Both the position numbers and the translations under genes were made by a program. Of a stretch of 64,000 nt of DNA, positions 50,226 to 58,831 are shown piece after piece. The stretch's first letter is position 1; the number at the start of each line of letters is the position of its first letter. Where the stretch lies: NCBI RefSeq assembly GCF_015831345.1, contig NZ_JADWYS010000001.1, positions 1,126,118 through 1,190,117 on the forward strand. Reading direction: 5' to 3'. This DNA comes from Caenimonas aquaedulcis. GTDB taxonomy: Bacteria > Pseudomonadota > Gammaproteobacteria > Burkholderiales > Burkholderiaceae_C. The notes under the pieces were generated by a model. It did not search any database and was not told the DNA's origin. It saw nothing but the letters and a program-made list of their open reading frames with translations.

Positions 50226-51179
50226 ATGAAGTTCAAGTTCCTCGCGAGCGCCCTCGTCGCCGCAGCCGCCCTCAGCAGCCCCCTGCACGCCCAGCAATTC
50301 TTCCGCATCGGGACCGGCGGCACCGCCGGCACCTACTACCCGGTGGGCGGCATGATCGCCAACGCCGTGTCGCAGCCCGGCAAGCTCGTGGCCACCGCCC
50401 AGGCCAGCAACGGATCGCTCGCCAACGTGACCGCCGTCGCCGGCGGCGCGATGGAAGCGGGCATGTCCCAGTCGGACGTCGCCACCTGGGCCTACACCGG
50501 CACCGGCGCCTTCGAGGGCAAGCCGAAGATCACCGACCTGCGCATGATCGCCAACCTCTACCCCGAGAGCATCCATCTCGTCGTGAAGAAGGGCTCCGGC
50601 ATTAAAACGGTGGCGGACCTCAAGGGCAAGCGCGTCGCGCTCGACGAACCCGGCTCCGGCACGCTGATCAACGCCCGCATGGTGCTGGCCGCCTATGGCG
50701 TGAAGGAAACGGACATCAAACCCGAGTACATCAAGCCCAACCAGGCCGGCGACAAGATGCGCGACGGTGCGCTCGACGCTTTCTTCTTCGTGGGAGGCGC
50801 ACCGGCGGGCGCGATCACCGAGCTCGCCTCCAGCGGCGCGGGCATCGAGCTCGTGCCGCTCACCGGTCCGCAAGCCGACGGCCTGCGCAAAGCCAACCCG
50901 TACTTCGCGGTCGACAACATCGCGGCCAACACCTACAAGGACGTCCCCGCGGTGCAGACGCTCGCGGTCGGTGCGCAGCTCGTCACCAGCGCCAAGGTCG
51001 ACACCGAAACCGTCTACCAGGTCACCAAGGCGATGTTCATGGACTCCACGCAGAAGACGCTGGCCGCCGGCCACGCCAAGGGCAAGTTCATCACCAAGGA
51101 GAATGCGGTGCAGGGCGTGGGCATTCCGTTCCACCCGGGCGCCGAGCGGTTCTACAAGGAAGCCGGGCTGCTGAAGTAA
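50226..51179 (+). CDS. TRAP transporter TAXI-family substrate-binding protein
   Basis: A 317-residue periplasmic binding protein with a signal peptide (LASALVAAAALSSPLHAQ). The mature start FFRIGTGGTAGTYYPVGGMI is diagnostic of the TAXI group of TRAP transporters. AGGAG lies seven bases before the ATG. Known TAXI substrates include glutamate-like and dicarboxylate compounds; none can be assigned here. The fused permease gene begins nine bases later. Confidence 0.94.
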   Translation: MKFKFLASALVAAAALSSPLHAQQFFRIGTGGTAGTYYPVGGMIANAVSQPGKLVATAQASNGSLANVTAVAGGAMEAGMSQSDVATWAYTGTGAFEGKPKITDLRMIANLYPESIHLVVKKGSGIKTVADLKGKRVALDEPGSGTLINARMVLAAYGVKETDIKPEYIKPNQAGDKMRDGALDAFFFVGGAPAGAITELASSGAGIELVPLTGPQADGLRKANPYFAVDNIAANTYKDVPAVQTLAVGAQLVTSAKVDTETVYQVTKAMFMDSTQKTLAAGHAKGKFITKENAVQGVGIPFHPGAERFYKEAGLLK

Positions 51180-51188
51180 GCGCGATTC

Positions 51189-53396
51189 ATGAGCGACACG
51201 GCCGCCACGCTGGACCCGGGCAAACTCCAGGAGCTCGAGGAAAAATTCGATCCGGAGATGCGATTCCGGCCGACGGCCACGCCGGCGCGCCAGATCGTCC
51301 GGTGGCTGCTGATCGCGCTGTCGTGCTTCCATTACTACACGGCCGGCTTCGGCCTGCTGCCTGAGACCACGCACCGCGGGGTGCACCTCGCGTTCGTGCT
51401 GGGCTTGATCTTCCTGGTCTTCGCCGCCAGCAAGGACGACAACGACCAGCCTCCCCGGCGCGGATTCAATTTCATCGGCGGCGTGCCGCTGATGGACTGG
51501 ATGTTCGCCATCGCCATCGCGGTGAGCGTGCTCTACATCCCCTGGGTTTTCAACGACCTCGCCTTCCGCATCGGTAACCCCGACACGATCGACGTGGTGT
51601 TCGGCACGATCCTCTTCGTGCTGCTGCTGGAAGCCACGCGCCGATCCATGGGCTGGCCGCTGCCGATGATCGCGATCGGCTTCACCGTGTACGCGCTGGC
51701 GGGCCCGTACTTCCCCGGGCTGCTCAAGCACGCGGGCGCGAGCTGGAGCCAGATGATCAACCACCAGTACCTCACCAGCCAGGGCATCTACGGCGTGGCG
51801 GTGGGCGTGGTGGCGACCTACGTCTTCCACTTCGTGCTGTTCGGCGTGATGGCAACGCGGGTGGGGTTGGGGCAACTGTTCCTGGACATCGCCTCCAGCA
51901 TCGCGGGCCGTTACGCCGGCGGCCCGGCCAAGGTGAGTGTCTTCGGCTCCGCGATGTTCGGCATGCTCTCGGGTTCGTCGGTGGCGAACGCGGTGACGGT
52001 CGGCTCGCTCACGATCCCCGCGATGATCCGCGTCGGCTACCGGCGGGAATTCGCGGCGGCAGTGGAAGCGGCGTCTTCCACCGGCGGGCAGATCACGCCG
52101 CCGGTGCTCGGCGCGGCCGCCTTCCTGATGGTGGAGTTCCTCAACGTCTCCTACCAGACCATCATCGTCGCGGCCATCATCCCCGCCTTCATGCACTTCT
52201 TCGGCGTATTCATGCAGGTGCATTTCGAGGCGAAGCGCTATGGCCTGCGCGGCCTCACCGCCGATGAAATGCCGAAGCTGAAGGAGTCGCTGCGCCAGCG
52301 CTGGCCGACCCTCATCCCGCTGTTCCTGCTGATCGGCCTGATCGTGACGGGGCGCACGCCCTACCTCGCGGCGTTCACGGGAATTTCCTCCTGCGTCATC
52401 GTCGGCATCACGACGCGCACCACGGGCAACCGGCCCGCCAACTGGGCCCTGTTCGTCGTGTTGCACGTGATCCTGGCCGTCATCGCTTTCGCGGAGCTGG
52501 GCGCCCACACCGAGACGATCAAGCTGGTGCTTTTCGGCGTCGCTGTCGCGATCGCGCTGGCCGGATGGAAGCTTGCCGGCATCACCGGCCGCGTTTCGCA
52601 CGCCGCGCTCGTGGAGGCGTTCGAAACCGGCGCGAAGTACGCGCTGGCCGTGGGCGCGGCTGCCGCCACGGTGGGCATCGTGATCGGCGTCGTCACGCTC
52701 ACCGGCGTCGGCTTCAAGATCAGCTTCATCATCACGAGCTGGGCGCAGGCCATGGCGGGCGGCGTCGCCGCCATCCTCCCGGCCTTCATGGTGGACATGC
52801 GCGTGCTGACGCTCTTCGCGGCACTGCTCATGACGGGCGTCGTCTGCATCCTCATGGGATGCGGCGTGCCCACCACGGCGACCTACATCATCATGGTCAC
52901 GGTCGCCGCGCCGACGCTGGTGCAACTGGGCGTGGAGCCGCTGGTGGCGCACTTCTTCGTCTTCTACTACGGCGTGCTCGCGGACATCACGCCGCCCGTG
53001 GCACTCGCCGCATACGCGGCCGCGGGCATGGCGGGGAGCGACCCGTTCAAGACCGGCAACATGGCGTTCCGCCTGGGGCTCGCGAAGGCCCTGGTGCCGT
53101 TCGTGTTCGTCTTTTCGCCCTCGCTCCTGCTCGTGGCCAAGGGGTTCACGGTCTACGACTTCACGATCACCTTCGTGGGCTGCGTGCTCGGCATCGTGAT
53201 GCTCGCTGCGGCGCTGAGCAGGTTCCTGCTCGTGGAGATGAAACGCTGGGAGCAGCTGCTCTGTCTCGCCTCGGCGATGCTGCTCATCGCGCCGGGTCTG
53301 GTCGTGACGCTCGTGGGCGCGGCGCTCGGTGTGCCGGTGCTCGTGCGACAGCTCGCTGCATGGAAGCTGGCCGCGGTGAAGCCCGCGCCCGCCTGA
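51189..53396 (+). CDS. TRAP transporter fused permease (4TM/12TM), TAXI type
   Basis: A 735-residue inner-membrane protein in which the small and large TRAP permease subunits are fused. It has many hydrophobic segments along its length and the TRAP motifs GMLSGSSVANAVTVGSLTIP, SSTGGQITPPVLGAAAF and MGCGVPTTATYIIM. Fused permeases are the rule with TAXI binding proteins. It is cotranscribed with the preceding gene. Long open frames on the opposite strand are base-composition artefacts. Confidence 0.95.
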   Translation: MSDTAATLDPGKLQELEEKFDPEMRFRPTATPARQIVRWLLIALSCFHYYTAGFGLLPETTHRGVHLAFVLGLIFLVFAASKDDNDQPPRRGFNFIGGVPLMDWMFAIAIAVSVLYIPWVFNDLAFRIGNPDTIDVVFGTILFVLLLEATRRSMGWPLPMIAIGFTVYALAGPYFPGLLKHAGASWSQMINHQYLTSQGIYGVAVGVVATYVFHFVLFGVMATRVGLGQLFLDIASSIAGRYAGGPAKVSVFGSAMFGMLSGSSVANAVTVGSLTIPAMIRVGYRREFAAAVEAASSTGGQITPPVLGAAAFLMVEFLNVSYQTIIVAAIIPAFMHFFGVFMQVHFEAKRYGLRGLTADEMPKLKESLRQRWPTLIPLFLLIGLIVTGRTPYLAAFTGISSCVIVGITTRTTGNRPANWALFVVLHVILAVIAFAELGAHTETIKLVLFGVAVAIALAGWKLAGITGRVSHAALVEAFETGAKYALAVGAAAATVGIVIGVVTLTGVGFKISFIITSWAQAMAGGVAAILPAFMVDMRVLTLFAALLMTGVVCILMGCGVPTTATYIIMVTVAAPTLVQLGVEPLVAHFFVFYYGVLADITPPVALAAYAAAGMAGSDPFKTGNMAFRLGLAKALVPFVFVFSPSLLLVAKGFTVYDFTITFVGCVLGIVMLAAALSRFLLVEMKRWEQLLCLASAMLLIAPGLVVTLVGAALGVPVLVRQLAAWKLAAVKPAPA

Positions 53397-53500
53397 TCCC
53401 GCTGTCGGACATCTCCGACCCGCAATGGCGAGCAAGCCCGTCACGGCCATGACATGCTGCGCCTCCATACTTGCCGCAAGCAACGTATTGGAGTTTTTTT

Positions 53501-53701
53501 ATGAACGAGAACAGGACGACATCGATCCTGCAACGCCTCCCGATGATCCTGGCAGTCACCGCGGCGTCTTATGGCCTGCAGGCGCAGGCGCAGACACAGG
53601 CCCAACGCAACGTGCGCACGCACGAATCGGTGTCTGCGAAGGCGGCCGAAGGCCCGAGCGCGCTGGAACGCATGCGCGAAGCGGTCGCCGCGCAGGACTG
53701 A
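53501..53701 (+). CDS. Small secreted protein of unknown function
   Basis: A 66-residue product with a signal peptide (LQRLPMILAVTAASYG, cleavage near AQA/QTQ), leaving a charged mature peptide of about 35 residues ending ALERMREAVAAQD. GGAG lies seven bases before the ATG at 53501, and a clean intrinsic terminator follows the stop, both signs of a real gene. No family recognised. It is 104 bases downstream of the TRAP permease. Confidence 0.6.
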   Translation: MNENRTTSILQRLPMILAVTAASYGLQAQAQTQAQRNVRTHESVSAKAAEGPSALERMREAVAAQD

Positions 53702-53722
53702 GCGCTTTCCTGCACCAAGAAG

Positions 53723-53744
53723 GCCGCCTTCGGGGCGGCTTTTT
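53723..53744 (+). terminator. Intrinsic terminator after the small secreted protein gene
   Basis: GCCGCC/GGCGGC with a five-base loop (53723-53739) is followed by TTTTT. It begins 21 bases after the stop at 53701 and borders the convergent small membrane protein gene. Confidence 0.75.
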
Positions 53745-53923
53745 CATGGGCGGCCGGCGCGCCGTGCCTTCGCTCGCCGCACCTGCCGGCTTTGCGATTT
53801 GTCTTCCGCCTGCACCTTCTTCTCTCCCTGGCGGCGCTTCCACCATTTCGCAACCAGGCGCGCGACCGTGAAGGTGACGATGAAGCTGAGGGCCGCGAAG
53901 ACGAGGGTGACGGGACTGGGCAT
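53744..53923 (-). CDS. Small single-pass membrane protein
   Basis: A 59-residue protein with one hydrophobic segment (SPVTLVFAALSFIVTFTVARLVA) and a strongly basic tail (KWWKRRQGEKK, then RQVRRAKARRAGRP). It would insert with the basic end in the cytoplasm. The ATG at 53923 has no strong ribosome-binding site. It lies between two terminators, downstream of tRNA-Ser. Function unknown. Confidence 0.5.
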   Translation of the reverse strand: MPSPVTLVFAALSFIVTFTVARLVAKWWKRRQGEKKVQAEDKSQSRQVRRAKARRAGRP

Positions 53924-53931
53924 GGCGGAAT

Positions 53932-53957
53932 GTAAAAAGCCCCGATCTCTCGGGGCT
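53932..53957 (-). terminator. Intrinsic terminator after tRNA-Ser
   Basis: AGCCCCGA/TCGGGGCT with a four-base loop (53938-53957) is followed on the minus strand by TTTTACA. It lies 14 bases beyond the 3' end of tRNA-Ser. Confidence 0.7.
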
Positions 53958-53971
53958 CCTTGGGTGCATCT

Positions 53972-54064
53972 TGGCGGAAACGGAGGGATTCGAACCCTCG
54001 ATGAGGCTCTACACCCCATACTCCCTTAGCAGGGGAGCACCTTCGGCCACTCGGTCACGTTTCC
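53972..54064 (-). tRNA. tRNA-Ser (anticodon GCU)
   Basis: The 93-base class II tRNA on the minus strand includes CCA. The acceptor GGAAACG pairs with CGTTTCC, the anticodon loop CTGCTAA gives GCU, and it has a long variable arm and GGTTCGAATCC in the T-arm. It lies 33 bases after lysC on the same strand. Confidence 0.96.
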
Positions 54065-54097
54065 TGTGGGATGGATTATGCCCCATCAGGCAGCTCT

Positions 54098-55366
54098 TCA
54101 GGCGGCCGGCTGGTCCAGGTCGAAGGCCCGGTGCAGGGCGCGGACTGCCAGTTCCATGTACTTTTCGTCGATCACGACCGAGGTCTTGATCTCGCTGGTG
54201 GAGATCATCTGGATGTTGATTCCCTCCTCCGACAGCGACCGGAACATCTTGGCGGCGATGCCCACGTGGCTGCGCATGCCGATGCCCACGATGCTCACCT
54301 TGCAGATGCGCGTGTCGCCTTCGATGTGGTCCGTGCCGAGGGCGGGGAGCACCTTGGTCTTCAGGAGGTCCACGGTACGCGCGTAGTCGTTGCGGTGCAC
54401 CGTGAAGCTGAAGTCGGTCTTGCCGTCCTTGGCGATGTTCTGGATGATGACGTCGACCTCGATGTTCGCGTCGGCGACGGCGCCCAGGATGTTGTAGGCG
54501 ATGCCGGGCTTGTCGGGCACGCTCAGGATGGAAATCTTGGCCTCGTCGCGGTTGAACGCGATGCCGGAAACGACGGCTTGTTCCATTTGCAGGTCTTCCT
54601 CGAAAGAGATCAGGGTGCCGGAGGCGGCTTCTTCTTCAATGGCGATGTCCCAGGGCGTGAAGCTGGACAGCACGCGCAGCGGCACGCGGTACTTGCCCGC
54701 GAATTCCACGGAGCGGATCTGCAGGACCTTCGAGCCCATGGACGCCATCTCCAGCATTTCCTCGAAACTGATGCTCGTGAGGCGCCGCGCCTCCGGCACC
54801 ACGCGCGGGTCGGTCGTGTAGACGCCGTCCACGTCGGTGTAGATGAGGCATTCCGCCGCCTTCATGGCCGCGGCGACCGCGACGGCCGACGTATCGCTGC
54901 CGCCGCGCCCGAGCGTGGTCACGTGCCCGTGGTCGTCCACGCCCTGGAAGCCCGTGATGATCACGACCTTGCCCGCCGCGAGGTCCGCGCGCACCTTCTT
55001 GTCGTCGATCGACTCGATGCGCGCCTTGGTGTACGCGTTGTTCGTCTTGATCGGCACCTGCCAGCCCGCATAGCTCACGGAAGGGAGCCCCTCGGCCTGC
55101 AGCGCGATCGCCAGCAGCGCGGAAGACGCCTGCTCGCCGGTGGCGGCCAGCATGTCGAGCTCCCGCGCCATCGCATCGGTTTCGCGCGCCGGGGAGAGTT
55201 CCTTGGCGAGGCCGAGCAGGCGATTGGTTTCGCCGCTCATGGCGCTGGGCACGACCACCATCTGGTGGCCGGCACGGTGCCACTTGGCGACCCGCTTGGC
55301 GACGTTGCGGATGCGCTCGGTGGAGCCCATCGACGTGCCGCCGTATTTGTGAACGATCAATGCCAT
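54098..55366 (-). CDS. lysC: Aspartate kinase
   Basis: LysC phosphorylates aspartate in the first step of lysine, threonine, methionine and diaminopimelate synthesis. The 422-residue protein has the N-terminal KYGGTSMGS, the catalytic GFQGVDDHGHVTTLGRGGSD region and two C-terminal ACT domains (ISILSVPDKPGIAYNI and CKVSIVGIGMRSHVGIA) for feedback by amino acids. The start at 55366 gives the usual MALIVHKYGGTS although its ribosome-binding site is poor. The ACT part may also be made from an internal start, as in other class II aspartokinases. Confidence 0.96.
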   Translation of the reverse strand: MALIVHKYGGTSMGSTERIRNVAKRVAKWHRAGHQMVVVPSAMSGETNRLLGLAKELSPARETDAMARELDMLAATGEQASSALLAIALQAEGLPSVSYAGWQVPIKTNNAYTKARIESIDDKKVRADLAAGKVVIITGFQGVDDHGHVTTLGRGGSDTSAVAVAAAMKAAECLIYTDVDGVYTTDPRVVPEARRLTSISFEEMLEMASMGSKVLQIRSVEFAGKYRVPLRVLSSFTPWDIAIEEEAASGTLISFEEDLQMEQAVVSGIAFNRDEAKISILSVPDKPGIAYNILGAVADANIEVDVIIQNIAKDGKTDFSFTVHRNDYARTVDLLKTKVLPALGTDHIEGDTRICKVSIVGIGMRSHVGIAAKMFRSLSEEGINIQMISTSEIKTSVVIDEKYMELAVRALHRAFDLDQPAA

Positions 55367-55456
55367 CGGAAGGGAGATGGAAAACGGAAGGGGTGGTGAC
55401 GGCCGCGAGGGCCGCCGCAGCGGCGCCATGCGCCGTGGAAAGCCTCGGGATTATAC

Positions 55457-56386
55457 CTAGGCGACCGGAGGCGCCGTGAAGCTCAGGTGTGCGCCGGTAC
55501 GCTCGACGAAGCCCTTCGCGACCTTGATGCGGATCGCATGCCCGCGCGTCGAACAGGCCTCGACCTGGTCGAGCAGTTCCTCGAGCTGCGCGGTGCTGGG
55601 GGCCGCGCCGTGCGACTGGCGCAGCCAATGGCGCAGCAGGTTGGCCTGCCGGGCTCGCGCCAGGGAACGCAGGGCATCGATCGCCGGCGGGCTGCCTGCA
55701 CGCGCGAGGTCCTCTTGCGCCAAGGCAGTGAGCAACCCGTTGGCCTGCGCCGCATGCCGCGCGGATCGCGCGAAGGTTTCCCGGAACTGTGGAAAGGCGG
55801 TTGCAAGCGCGGGCAACAGGTCCCGCCTGATGCGGTTGCGCGTGAAGGCGGTGTCCGTGTTGGTGGGGTCCTCGACGTAGTCGATGCCCTCGCTTCGCAG
55901 CCAGTCGCGAATCTCCTGCGCGTGCACGTCCAGCAACGGCCGCTCGAAGCGCATGCCGTGCCGCTCGAAGCTGCGCGGCATCGCCGCCAACCCCGGAAGG
56001 CCGGCCCCGCGGCTCAGGGCAAGGAGGATGGTCTCTACCTGGTCGTCCGCGTGCTGCGCCAGGAGCACCGATGCCAGGCCGGCACCTCGCGCACTGGCTG
56101 CCAGCGTCGCATACCGGGCGTTGCGTGCGGCGTCCTCCGGGCTTTCTCCGGGCGCATGCCGCGCATCGACGTGCTCGACGTGGAGCGGCACATCCCAGAG
56201 CGCGCACATCCGTTCACAGTGCCGCACGAATCCGTCCGCGGCGGCCTGCAAGCCGTGATGGACGTGGATGGCGTGGACCTGTCCGGGCCACGCCCGCACG
56301 CACTGCACCAGCAGCGCGGTGGAGTCCGCGCCGCCGCTGAACGCCACGGCCGCGGGCAGCGCGGGCATCGATCCTGCTAGGTGCAT
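55457..56386 (-). CDS. tilS: tRNA(Ile)-lysidine synthetase, short form
   Basis: TilS adds lysine to C34 of the isoleucine CAU tRNA so that it reads AUA. The 309-residue protein has the PP-loop FSGGADST (about residues 16-23), HADDQVET and the ARNARYATL segment. At this length it keeps the N-terminal ATPase domain and a middle helical domain but lacks most of the C-terminal domain found in the longer E. coli enzyme. It is 90 bases upstream of lysC on the same strand. Confidence 0.92.
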   Translation of the reverse strand: MHLAGSMPALPAAVAFSGGADSTALLVQCVRAWPGQVHAIHVHHGLQAAADGFVRHCERMCALWDVPLHVEHVDARHAPGESPEDAARNARYATLAASARGAGLASVLLAQHADDQVETILLALSRGAGLPGLAAMPRSFERHGMRFERPLLDVHAQEIRDWLRSEGIDYVEDPTNTDTAFTRNRIRRDLLPALATAFPQFRETFARSARHAAQANGLLTALAQEDLARAGSPPAIDALRSLARARQANLLRHWLRQSHGAAPSTAQLEELLDQVEACSTRGHAIRIKVAKGFVERTGAHLSFTAPPVA

Positions 56387-56493
56387 TCGCCGATTATCGG
56401 ACGCTGTGTAACACCGGTCGGAAGTACACGGTTACCCCAACAAGACCACGGCACCGCCACCCATAGAATCACACGCGTATCAAGAGGTAACGC

Positions 56494-57177
56494 ATGCACA
56501 CGGAACGAATCGGCGCCCAGGCCCACAAGGCCGGCAGCGCCAGCGTCCTGACCCCAGGACTGGTTTTGGCCATCACATTGACAGCAGGGATGACGCAAGC
56601 CGCCTTCGCGCAGACGTCCGCAGCGGCTGCGGCCGGCGGTGCCGCCCCCAGCGAAGCCGCACAGCGCCAGGCGAACAGCCCGTACCGCTTCATCCTGCAG
56701 AACGCCAACGCGCCCACCCGCGCCAAGCCTGCGCCGGCCCCGGTTGCCGCGCCTGCGGAAGCGAAGAAGCCCTCGCCGCCGGAGCAGACCGCGAGCGCCA
56801 GGCCCGCGCCCGCAGCGGCGGCGGCACCCGCGGCAGCCGCTCCCGTGGTGGCGCCCGCTCCAGTTCCCGACCCCGTCCCCGTCGCCTCAATCGCCCCGAA
56901 GGCCGAGCCGATCGCGGCCGTGGTGCGGCGCGAGGTGATCCCGGTGCGAACGGATGACCCGAAGCTGCCTCCCGCCTTGCTGCGCGAGAAGCCGTCCGGG
57001 GTGGTCCGCGTGCTCTTCGAGTTGAATCCCGATGGATCGACCGGCAACGTGAAAGTCGTCTCCAGCACCAACCGGTCGCTCAATCGCGTCTCGGTGGACG
57101 CCGTGTCGAACTGGAAATTCCAGCCGGTCGACGAAGTGCTGACGATCGAGACCGAGCTGGCCTACAAATACGACTGA
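56494..57177 (+). CDS. Periplasmic protein with TonB C-terminal domain
   Basis: A 227-residue protein with three parts: a signal-like N-terminus (TPGLVLAITLTAGMTQAAFA, likely cleavage after A39), a Pro/Ala-rich linker (about 65-125) and a TonB C-terminal domain (about 155-227, with VVRVLFELNPDGSTGNVKVV and WKFQPV). Classical TonB keeps an uncleaved membrane anchor carrying the conserved SxxxH that couples to ExbB/D. That motif is not seen. AAGAGGT lies five bases before the ATG. It sits alone between tilS and accA, on the opposite strand, without exbBD. Confidence 0.8.
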   Translation: MHTERIGAQAHKAGSASVLTPGLVLAITLTAGMTQAAFAQTSAAAAAGGAAPSEAAQRQANSPYRFILQNANAPTRAKPAPAPVAAPAEAKKPSPPEQTASARPAPAAAAAPAAAAPVVAPAPVPDPVPVASIAPKAEPIAAVVRREVIPVRTDDPKLPPALLREKPSGVVRVLFELNPDGSTGNVKVVSSTNRSLNRVSVDAVSNWKFQPVDEVLTIETELAYKYD

Positions 57178-57180
57178 AGC

Positions 57181-58158
57181 CTAGCGGGCGTCGGCCTTCG
57201 TGTCGTTGAAGCGCCCGTAGCTTTGCAGGCGCTCGTAGCGGCGGTCCAGCAGTTCGCGGACTTTCAGGTCTGCCAGCTGGCGCCATGCGTCGTTCAGCGC
57301 GCGCTTGAGGAAGGCCGCCATCTGCTTGTGGTCGCGATGCGCGCCGCCCACGGGCTCGTTCACGATCTTGTCCACCAGCCCCAGCGCCTTCAAGCGGTGC
57401 GCGGTGATGCCCATCGCATCCGCTGCGTCCTGCGCCTTCTCCGAGGTTTTCCAGAGGATGGACGCGCAACCTTCCGGGCTGATCACGGAATAGATCGAGT
57501 ACTGCAGCATCAGCACCTGGTCGGCCACGGAAATCGCCAGCGCACCACCGGAGCCGCCCTCCCCGATCACCGTGGTGATGATGGGCACTTCCAGCTGCGC
57601 CATCTCGAAGATGTTGCGGCCGATCGCCTCGGACTGCCCGCGCTCCTCGGCGTCGATGCCGGGATAAGCGCCCGGCGTGTCGACGAAGGTGAAGACGGGC
57701 AGCTTGAATTTTTCTGCCGTCTTCATCAGGCGAAGCGCCTTGCGATACCCCTCCGGCCGGCTCATGCCGAAATTGCGCAGGCCCCGCTCCTTCGTGTCGC
57801 GGCCCTTCTGCTGGCCCAGCACCATGCAGGCGTTGCCGTTGAATCGCGCGAGGCCGCCGATGATCGAGAGATCGTCCGAGAAATGCCTGTCGCCGTGCAA
57901 TTCGATGAAATCCGTGAAGATTTCATTGATGTAGTCGAGCGTGTAGGGGCGCTCCGGATGCCGGGCGATCTTGGTGATCTGCCACGGCGTCAGGTCGCTG
58001 TAGATGTCTTTCGTGAGCTGCTGGCTCTTCTTGGAGAGCTGGTCGATCTCCTCGGAGATGTCGACGGCGGATTCAGTCTGCACGTAGCGCAGCTCTTCGA
58101 TCTTGCCTTCGAGCTCCGCGATCGGCTGCTCGAAATCGAGGAATGTCTTCTTTGCCAA
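57181..58158 (-). CDS. accA: Acetyl-CoA carboxylase carboxyltransferase subunit alpha
   Basis: AccA with AccD transfers carboxyl from biotin to acetyl-CoA in fatty-acid synthesis. The 325-residue protein shows the family segments [58 protein letters not shown] and [11 protein letters not shown]. The start is TTG at 58158, preceded by AAGGAG at 7 bases, giving the standard (M)[16 protein letters not shown]. The upstream in-frame ATG adds nine residues and lacks support. Confidence 0.96.
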   Translation of the reverse strand: MAKKTFLDFEQPIAELEGKIEELRYVQTESAVDISEEIDQLSKKSQQLTKDIYSDLTPWQITKIARHPERPYTLDYINEIFTDFIELHGDRHFSDDLSIIGGLARFNGNACMVLGQQKGRDTKERGLRNFGMSRPEGYRKALRLMKTAEKFKLPVFTFVDTPGAYPGIDAEERGQSEAIGRNIFEMAQLEVPIITTVIGEGGSGGALAISVADQVLMLQYSIYSVISPEGCASILWKTSEKAQDAADAMGITAHRLKALGLVDKIVNEPVGGAHRDHKQMAAFLKRALNDAWRQLADLKVRELLDRRYERLQSYGRFNDTKADAR

Positions 58159-58192
58159 GGTGTGCTCCTTGCCTGTTCTGGGCATGAACCCG

Positions 58193-58831
58193 TCAATATT
58201 CGACCGGTAACGGGTCCAGCGAGCGCCAAATATACCAAGTGGCGACGCTGCGGTAAGGCTCCCAGGCGGCGGCCACTTCCCGCGCGTCGCTGCGGCTCAC
58301 CGCCTCCCCCGAAAAATAGTTGCGGCTGATGCCGTTGATGAGGCCGATGTCGTCCAGCGGAAGCACGTTCGGCCGCATCAGGTGGAAGATGAGGAACATC
58401 TCGGCGGTCCAGCGGCCGATGCCGCGGATACCGATGAGTTCGGCGATGATTTCCTCGTCGCCCATGGTCTTCCAGGCGTCCACGTGGATGGCGCCCGAGT
58501 CGAAGTGCAGCGCCAGGTCGACGAGGTACTCGATCTTGCGGGCCGACAAGCCCGCGGCCTGCATGTCGTCGACTTTCAGCTTGAGCACGCTGGCCGGGTT
58601 CATGCGGCGCGGCAACTTGGCGAAGCGGTCCCACACCGTCTGTGCGGCCTTCACGGAAATCTGCTGGCCCACGATGCTGCGGGCGAGCGTCGTGAAGGCG
58701 TCTCCGCGCGACTGCAGGCACGCGTCGCCGAACTGCGGGATCAGGCGCTTGAGCACGCGGTCCTTGCGCGAGAGATGGCGGCAGGCCTCTTCCCAGTAAT
58801 CGGGTGTGGCGAGCACGGGCTGGTCGCTCAA
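58193..58831 (-). CDS. DNA-3-methyladenine glycosylase II (AlkA-like)
   Basis: A 212-residue base-excision repair glycosylase of the HhH-GPD superfamily. It has [20 protein letters not shown], the helix-hairpin-helix [16 protein letters not shown] and the catalytic aspartate in [12 protein letters not shown]. It resembles the compact AlkA/Mag1 type without the N-terminal domain of E. coli AlkA. The start is TTG at 58831, which overlaps the cysS stop as TTGA, implying translational coupling. Confidence 0.9.
   Translation of the reverse strand: MSDQPVLATPDYWEEACRHLSRKDRVLKRLIPQFGDACLQSRGDAFTTLARSIVGQQISVKAAQTVWDRFAKLPRRMNPASVLKLKVDDMQAAGLSARKIEYLVDLALHFDSGAIHVDAWKTMGDEEIIAELIGIRGIGRWTAEMFLIFHLMRPNVLPLDDIGLINGISRNYFSGEAVSRSDAREVAAAWEPYRSVATWYIWRSLDPLPVEY

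Noticed and set aside
49893..53483. A very long minus-strand open frame opposite the TRAP-TAXI genes
   Set aside because: It is rich in His, Arg, Asp and Gly, has no recognisable domain, and is the reverse-strand image of a well-conserved TAXI/TRAP pair. High GC removes stops from such frames.
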